NCBI GenBank assembly: GCA_905221605.1
Contig: CAJNDS010002323.1
Span: 332,501-396,500 of the forward strand
From: Symbiodinium natans
Lineage: Eukaryota; Sar; Dinophyceae; Suessiales; Symbiodiniaceae
Length of the DNA: 64,000 nucleotides
Reading direction: 5' to 3'
A program made the position numbers and the translations under genes. The stretch's first letter is position 1. Every line of letters begins with the position of its first letter. Positions 12,101 through 21,100 of the stretch are shown here, piece after piece. A model generated the notes under the pieces. It was not told where the DNA came from. It saw only the letters and a list, made by a program, of their open reading frames with translations, and ran no database searches.

Positions 12101-15100
12101 AAAACAAAGCTGCAAGCCTTGTAGGACACTGTAGGGTCAGAGCTTAGGGTTCAATGATCCACTTTGGGGACCCAACGCTGCTCAACATAACTGAGTCTCA
12201 GGATGAGTAGAACTTACTGCTTAGGGTCAGGGTCCCCGGGAATAAAGTTCATAACTTTTGATTGTGAAACCTGCTCCACTTGTTCCAATGAAAACTGTGG
12301 GTAAGTCAACTTGAAGAAACAAACTCCAGTCCCTAAACCAGGGAAGCATGCTTCAGCCCCAGCGACAGCAGAAACACTTTGATTCCTGCACTCGGAAACT
12401 CTTCAGTTGCTGAGGCAGCTCCTCGCAGGAAGGTTGTTGCTTAAGATATGCAGGGCTTGGGGCTTAGTCTAGGTTGGCCGTAAGAACCCTATGAAAAATG
12501 TTGCTAAACATGATCCCCGTAGAGCAAGGGGAACAATATCCCCAGGGCCTACCGATTAGTGCATATACTCTAGTCTCAGGACTTCGCGGCAGCCCTGTAG
12601 CCTAAAACCAAAGCGCCAACCCGCTGGCCTAACGTCCTAACGCCCCAACTGCTGGAACCTTGAACTCTTAATCCCTCAGCTCCGCTGGTCGCCTAGGACC
12701 AGAGAAGGGGTGTGGGGTTTGGGCCGTAAGGGGTTTTTTAGGGTGTAGGGGGTGTAGAGTTATGAGTTCTGGGGCTCTCAACCCGGGGCTTCACCCTACA
12801 GTCCCAGGGCACGCAACCCCTGCGCAAGTCAACGAAGGACAAGCCAGTTGGCTTTGAAGATTACCTATAGGGCCTCACTAGAACTGATGCTGTGCCCGGA
12901 ACCCTAAACCTTAAACCCTACACCCTAAACCTGTTGTTCTGGAAAAGGGGAGAGGATTCTTCTGAGGCTCGGAAAGGGAGAAGGGCGTGCCCCAAAAGAC
13001 ATGCCTTTAGGGGCCTTGCTGAGCGTTTTGAGGATCTGGCTGGTTTCTCGTCTGAGGCTTTCAGGGTTTCGGGTTTAGGGTCTAGGGTTTACGGTCTTGG
13101 TTGCTGAGTTCAGAAGCCCCCAAAAAGTGTACACTTTCAAATTTGTAGGGGATTATAGTATCCCAAAAAGTGTAGTAAAGTGTACTCGCTCAGCTACTAA
13201 GAGGGTGCATGTTTGTTCCCTGCTACTGGTTCGTAGAGTACAAAGCCTTCGACCTCGTGCAGACAAGCGAGGTTTGAGGCTTCGGGCTTACCAGGTACAC
13301 CTTCCAAACTCAAAAACAATGTCTGACCAAGGTTATGTTCTTGAGCAAGGGTGAAAATCTAGCGAACATTCACAACAAGAAAGCATGTCTGACCAGGGTT
13401 CTGTTCTTAAGCAAGAGGGAAAATCTAACGGGCATTCAAAAACAAAATGGTGCCCCTGCGCGGGGTTCGGATCCTGGCAACTTGGTACTTCGGATCCGTC
13501 ATGGGTCAGGTGTGCTCGAGGGCTTCGACTCTGGAGATGAGAGGCTTTTAGGGTTGGGTCTAGACCCGGAAGCTAGACATAGGTACCTTTGTTTGGTTTT
13601 AAGGGGATTATAAGGGAACCCCAACCCTAAAAATAGGAAAAAGGGCCTACTCCCGGTACCAGGGGTTTAGGGTTTAGTTTAAGTTGGGCTGTTATGGGGT
13701 CTATAAGGCTCCTGAATATCTTTCATGATGCCGATGCCGATGTAGCAAACAACTGGCAAGGACAGCCACAGAAATGCCTCAGGCGGGCAGCAGGGAAGAA
13801 CCCTCCCTGGACCCCAGTCAGGGTTTTAGGGCTTAGGGTTTGAACCCTCCCCGGGACACCATTTACGGTATAATGTTTAGGGCTCAGGCCTTGGGGTCTA
13901 GGATGGGTTGAGTGGAGATCCCGGGCGTTTTAACCCAGGGGGCTAAGGACTTTTTTTCGAGCCTCTGGGTACATCACGTCCCGTTCCAACCATGATCCCC
14001 CTTTCAACAGGTCAGAGGGTTTAGGGTCTGTAGGGGTTTATCCATTGAGGCTCGGGGTGCTTAGGGTTCAGGGTCTGGAGCGTAAGTTGAGGGTTTACGA
14101 GGCTTAGCATCTCGGGTGAACTCGAGTAAGATGGGTTCTTGAGGCTGACTGCAGCCACGAGCGCCGAAACAAAGGCACCGACTCTTATCTCGTCGGCCAT
14201 CCCCGAATCATCCTCGCCCGCCATGTGTGCACAAGAGGGAAGTCTTCTTATAATGATGTTTAGATGAAAATGCATCCATCCCTATCGCGCCACGAAGCAG
14301 ATGCATCTTGCACCACAAACTAAGGCAGTAAAGAATTATGTAGGTCTGCTAGGTGTACTGCAAGGGTGTACCAAGGAGACACTGCTCAGAGCTTCAGAAT
14401 TTAGAGCTTCGGCATGACTCGACACACGCGTGGCCAAACAGGAGATCGGAAGCTACGGGTGGGATTTGAGTGGAGCCAAGAATCTTCCGTCGCCGCCTCT
14501 AAGATGTAGAAGGAGATGGTGAGAATGTGCCAGCAAACAGACCTTTTAGCTCAGCAAGTATGTTCGAACGAAGGGCCTCACTAAGGGCGGGACCACAACG
14601 TTCAGCGAACCTATTCGAGTTTCAAGCTGTCGGTTGCTGCATATTCCTTCATGCGGAAACTGACGTTCTTCAGCGGCAACTGTTGCGAACTTGCGCGGGG
14701 ACTCGGTTCATCTCACGTCGACATGATGCCTATGCCATGACTTGCAACGCATTGGAGTTAGCGTTTAGTTGAGGGTTATGGCATGTTGGTGGGTCTCGCC
14801 ATCCACAGACCCCTGGACAAACACCATCTGTATGCCTATGGTCTCATGCACAAGCCGAACAAGCTGGGACCTTCAAAAGCGAGTAGCATTTTCGCGGATT
14901 CTTTATTCATGCTTTGACCGGACTTTCGCGAAAACTCCCTGAACAAAACCCAACGATTACCCTGGATCCTACCTATCACATGGAGCTTTGCATTGCGGGA
15001 CTTGAGCAAAAAATGCGCAGCTTGAGAAACACTAGAGCTCCTGCCAGTCAACATGCTCTGGCACTACGAAACAAGCCACAGAATGGGCAATCTTCGCAGG

Positions 15101-18100
15101 GTTGGTGACAACGGGGTTCGGGCCCCAAACCTTCTCGGTCCTGCTGTGTTGTCCAGCGCTGAAATCCTGAGAAATCCTACTCGGAGGGGAGCTTAGAGCC
15201 GGTGTTGGGTCGAGCGGCATGAGGAAAAGGATAACCGACATCATCACCGGCATCACTTGCAGGGGCTTCTCCTCGATCACCTATCGAGCAGTCTTTGGGG
15301 ATTTTGGGGTTTGTGGTTTAGTAGTTTGACTAGGCCTAACCTGCTTTTAAATGAGTATTTACAGTAAGCATCAACCTCGAAGTAGGGCATCGGCTGCGGG
15401 ATGGCGATATGTTGTAAAGGGTTTATGTAGGGCCTGCACAGGCCTTGTCAGAACTTTTTGTGGAGTTAAAACAGAGCATCATCTACATGTCTGGGAATCC
15501 TCTGTTTCCTTCGTTTCGCTTGATGCCTGTCGCGCACGTGCTCTCAGAGTCATTTGAACTCTTACCCTAAACGTCCTTTGAACAAAATTTTAAATGGTGG
15601 CGATCAGTCAAGCCAATGGGCAAAACTCAACACTCAGCGCGCCAATGCTATGATGCAGTCCATCCAGCGGCACCAGCCCTCAAGCTATGAAAAGAGCAGC
15701 GCGACATAAGGCAGAAGCACAGAAGTCTCAGAAGTTTATGACAGAGCATAGTTTCTGTCGGCTCAACAGGCCACGGGTTCAGCCTCGACCCCAAAATCCT
15801 GCACTCTAAACTCCTTGAATCTTAGACCTTAGCCTACACCCAACATGCCACAGCACTGACACACCCAGAGCAATCTTAAAACAGGCTGAAGGATTCTCCC
15901 AAGAAAGGGAAGAAGGAGCACGGACCTGGTCTCGCAAGAAGGCAGCAACCTCATAGGTGCACCATAAGCCTCAGCGGTTTGGCGTTTGTGCGTGCCTGAT
16001 GATGCTGCAGGCTACGTTCCGAGTTTAGGGGTCGTGTGGACCATGTTGAGGCTCGCATGCCGCCTTCAAGGGATTTTGGAAGGTTGAAATGGCAGGTCAC
16101 ATGATTTTCAGATTGTCTGGGGCTCTGGGGGTCAACTTGCCAGGCATACTCGGCCGGAGCCTGAGGGATTCTTTGGGGGTGGGCACTCCAGGGATTCTCC
16201 CTGGGACTGTCCGGTGATGGGCGAACTCTCTGCGGGAAGCTTCTGGGGGGTGGGGACACTCTCTGGGACTCTCTGCGGAAGTCTCTGGGGGTGGGCACTC
16301 CACCTGCTAAGTAACCTGATCCCAAAACTCTAAGGATGTTCAATGATCACTCTTTCTTGAAGAGCCTTTGAGGGGTTCCTATTCAGGCTTTAGGCTTCAA
16401 CTTTGAGCCCTGTAAGACTGGGAGGACGCTGGGCCTCGGGATATTTGAGGGTCTAGGATTTAGGGTTCAGAAGCATGGGTACATACTAGTAGGGTTGGCA
16501 AGCCCACAAGCAATGTAATCTGCACTATACTATACCCCTGACTAGGCCTCGTAACCCCGGCATGGACTGACTATTCATGACCCTGCAAGTGGTTCACCCC
16601 AACTCAACGGTTCTTAGAAGCCCTTTCAGCAATGCTGTTCATCATCCGTCGCAAGGATCATCCACTGGGCCTAAACCTCTATCCAACAAATCATTTAACC
16701 CAAACTCAGACTGGGCTTCATGCGATTTACCGCCCAAGGTGCAATAGGGGCAGAGAGTCTCGGGCTTTTCGGCGGGTTTAGGGTTCTAGGCGTAAGGAGG
16801 TGCTGACTATGTAGGCGCGCAGGTTGGACGGGGATCAGAGGTTGTCGGATAGAGCCACAGTTACCGTTGACAGTGTTAGGGGCTGTTGGCTTTCTCTGCA
16901 AGCTTTTGGAACTCCCATAGCAGTCTGCGCATGCAGATCCTCAGAACCCTCAGAAAAAGATGTCGCTAGCACACCGCTCCCTAAACACACTAAACATACT
17001 GCTTGTAGACTCCAAACCGCCTCAACCCGTCCCCTCTGTGCTTCTCGAGTGGCGGCTGAAGTAGTTAGGTGACCAGAGGATTGTGAACCTGTGATTCAAC
17101 TCCCAGGTACTGGTTGCATAAATACGCCTTTTGTGAAAGTATCTCATGTGTGGAATTGTTACTCTTGACGATCTTTTCCTCAATGTAGACTGCTACAAGA
17201 TCATCGGGTTTATGTGGCGACTCCGGAAGGCTCCGGAGCTTCTGGGGTTCAGCGCTTAGGCAGGTCATTGGCATGGCGCAGGGGCTTTTGGTTAGTTGGG
17301 AACTTTGGAAGTTTGCTTCCCACGATGCTTGAAGGTTGTTGTATAGGGGACCATATAACATATTGCAACTCCCGAGTTCGGATGTCCAGGGGCCAAGGTG
17401 GGGGCTGAGGGCCTTCAGGCCAGGGAAAGGTGAGTTCGGGCCTTGTCTGGGGTGGCTCATTCGGAGTTTGGGGTCTGAAGTTCAGGGCTTAGGGGTTCGT
17501 GTACCCGCACATCCCTCAGCCCTACACTACACTCTGATTCCCTCAGCTCTGAGCCACATTCAATATTTCGCCTGCAAGTTTGAAGGCATGCTAACTTCAC
17601 TCTATCTTCTCCTGCCAAGGACCCATGAAGGTTCAGGGCTCTGGTTCGGGGGTATGCACGAAGCCATAGACGGCCCTAAGCCCCAAACCGCGAGCCCTCA
17701 ACTTTCCGCAAGCCGTAACCCGAAACCCTGAACCCTAAACCCCATAGGCCCAAAACCCTCAACCCCCTCAGCTGAAGCCGGAGAACTTCTTGGAGTGATC
17801 GACGAAGCCAGCCAGGCCAAGGATTCCTTTCTCCTGTCCCCAGTAACCGAGGACCCCAAATCAGAAACCCGAAATCCGAAACCCCAAACACTAAACCCTA
17901 GACCTCTCTGATTTAATGAGGTTCATACAAGAGCTCCTAAACCCGGGCACCACTGGGCGTCCTAGGATGGAAAGGTCGACCCTTCGCAGACGGGGTTTAA
18001 GGGTTCAGGGTTTAAGGGTTTAGGGTTTAGAGTTTCAAGGTTTAAAGGTTTAGGGTGCAGGGCTGGGGGTTTTGGTTCGAGGCCTTGAGGAGGCTTTCGG

Positions 18101-21100
18101 GTATGCGCAGGGGTCCAGAGTTTAGGGGGCTTCAGGGTTCAGGGTTCAGGGCATGACCTGACTTGAAAAGGGAAAATGCTGTAAACCTATTGGGTTTAGG
18201 GTATAAACGGGCATAGGAACTCCTCATTTGGTTGAAATTCTTGCGTTGAAGGTATAGGGAAAAAGGCCAAAAGAGGTGCCGAATTCCCAACGGCGCTCCT
18301 TCAACACGTCGTCATGTTGTGCAATGCACAGCTTGTCCACGAACACCTAGCGCTGCGTGGTCTAGCTAGAAATCCGACCACCTTCAGTCCGCCCAAAACA
18401 CCCTGAACCCCTTAAAACCCTAACGACCTTAGAGCCCCCAAATCCTCAGCCCCCTTGAAAACCTAAACCCTTGCAGCCCGAAACCCCCCAAATCCTGATT
18501 CCCGAGACGTGCTCAAACTCTGGGTTGTAAGTTAGGAGTGACAGCACGATGGGGTTCACTGAGGGCAACCCAACTTTATAGGGCTTTCCGGGTTCTTAAG
18601 GGCTTCGGGGTCTAGGATATCCACAGCCATAGTCACTTCCCCTTGTACAGGGTTCAATGTTTGGGTATTGGGTTTAGGCCGCCCACCATGACACTTGAAA
18701 GCAGCCAGACTGACATCACGCTGGTTGTGTCTTTCATTGTGTTAGGAATGTGACACATGCATGCTGCAGGATGTTGAGATCCGGCAGGGAACGCTGGGCG
18801 AGGATGGTTACGAAAGAGGTCCGGCAATGCTCTGCTTGGTGCCAGTAGAAGACGAGGAGACAGAGGAGAAGGAGGAGGGCGAGGAGAAGACAGAGGAGGA
18901 GGAGCTGAGGCTGACATAATAAAATCTAACAAGCCTCACCTGACAGATTTGGAAAAACTGAAAAGGAGTCTGCCAGACCTCGGCAACAGGATGGGAACAA
19001 AACAACTCGAGGCTCACTCGCGAAGAGAAACTGTGCATGCACTGCCTGGTAGGTCCCCAAGTAAGTACACAATCCGATGGTCGCGGTTGAGGTCCGGCGG
19101 GGAACGCTGATGGCGGACGGTCACGGTTGAGGTCCGGCGTGGAATAGTGGGCGCGGATGGGAGAAGGAGGAGGAGGAGGAGGAGGAGGAGATGGGGCTGA
19201 CATAAATCTATCAACCCTCATCTGACAGGCGGGGAAAAAACCTACAGCCCGCTCCCGGGACCCGAAACACCCTAAACACTAAACCCCCAAACATGAAAGG
19301 CTGCACCTCCTCCCCCCCCCCCCCCAAAACAAAAAAAAAAACAGAGGCCCTCTGAACCCTAAACCTTAATCCCTTGCTGGCCAAGCCGCCATCCAAGGTC
19401 TGCAGATGAGAGCGCGGATACGCTGCCAGAAGCAAAGGAACAGCACGAATGCCGCATACCCGAAAGCAACCTCGAGGCAAGGTCAGGATTGTGTTGAAGG
19501 TTTAGGGTTTAGGGCAAAGTTTAGGGTTGAGAGGGTTGAGAGGGTTGAGACGGTTGAGAGGGTTGAGAGGTTTAAGGGGGCATTTCGGATTGCGGATTTC
19601 AGGTTTCAGTGGCCTTCGCATTTGGCGGTATACCTTCTCGGTTTTGTTGCGTAGGGCCTTAACAGTGAGGACACCGTCGAAAGCCCCCTCGACACCCTAC
19701 AGGGGCGACAGCACATCAGTTCGTATGGCATTCCGCAAACTATTGGTAACTATTCAGGCTCGTGTATTAGACCGTGGCCTAGGCCTAGCTGCAAGTTTAC
19801 GGTAGGCTCATGGCAGAGCTCTGTATCGATTGCAGGATGCAGTGGTTTCAGCTTCCTGCTCACATGAGGAAAGGGCTGATGAGCAGAGGGGAATCATCCA
19901 TGACTTCGTGCAGATGGCTAATTTGAGAGGGGAAAGATTCAATATCCCAAGAGCCTACCCAGTTTTTAGGAACCCGAAACTGCACGAACCCCTCAAATAA
20001 CCATCCAACGCCCTGAATTCCCAAAGCGACCCCTGCCAACCCTACAATGAGTCCCCAAAGCGCCCTCTCTTTGACCACGGGCTCTTGCGCTTAGAGATCC
20101 AAGCGTTAAAGGGTTCAGGGGGTTAGGGACTGGAGGATGGCAAGCGGCCGTCCACATCTCGTTTGGAATCACATCCGCCCCCCGCAAAATGCCCACAGCA
20201 ATGCTGACCACGAATGAGGCCGTTGCTGCCTGGGCATCACGGGAGGTTTCGTGTGGCTTACAAGGTTTAGGGCCCAGGGTTTAGTATGTCTGCGCATCAA
20301 GAAGCCACACCAACCAGGGTTTCTGGGCTGGCTCATTTCATAATCGTACGAGAAGCTTATACTCATTCCAAACTGGCCAACAGTAAGTAACCCACACCCC
20401 CAAAAACCTCCTAAGCCCTCCTGAGCCCCCTAAGCCCTAAGCCCTGAACCCTAAGCTCTAAACCCTAAACCCGAAACTCTGAACCTTGGACCCGAAACCC
20501 TAAACCCCAAACCCTAAACCCTAAACCCCGAACCCTAAACCAAACCCTAAGCAAACCAAACCACTCAGCTCCCGAAAACCCGTCAAAGGGAGCCTCTGAT
20601 CGCCAAAGGCATGGGCGGCTGATGAGCTTCGGGTCGCGGCCGATGGTTTTGGGGCTGTTTTGCTTTTAAGGTTTAGGGTTTGAGGGGCTTTTAGGGTTTA
20701 GGGTTTTTAGGGTTTAGGGTTTCTAGAGTTTAGGGTTTGGGGTTTAAGAGTGAGCGCTCAGGACCCTGAAGCCGACAATCTCAACCCTTCATCTCTGCAG
20801 AGTCCTCCACGAGGTGTGGCTCTGGGCTCGAGCTGAGGGTTGGGGCTTCCGAAAAAGGGGGGGGGGGGGGGTACCCTGTTTGGAGGTCCCTTTACGGGGA
20901 TTCTATTCTATTTGGGGCATCAAAAGAGTTGAAGGGGTACCCCCTATTCTGGGAAATGCCCATTCGGGTTTGGGAATTCAGACAAGGCTTAGGGTTTAGG
21001 GTCGTCCGCCTGGCGCTTAGCTATAGGGTTCTACATCCAAAGCCGTAGCACTTACAACCCCAACTAGAACGCCTAGCGATTTGCTGACACCTGTTCTAAG

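Noticed and set aside
13440-13520. GGGGTTCGGATCC resembling a tRNA T-arm
   Set aside because: No matching acceptor stem, D-arm or anticodon arm in the surrounding 80 bases.
17065-17460. 131-codon minus frame with IEEKIVKSNNSTHEIL
   Set aside because: Protein-like, but no AG/G acceptor or donor pattern and no join to neighbouring gene 2 exons; it may be chance in an intron.
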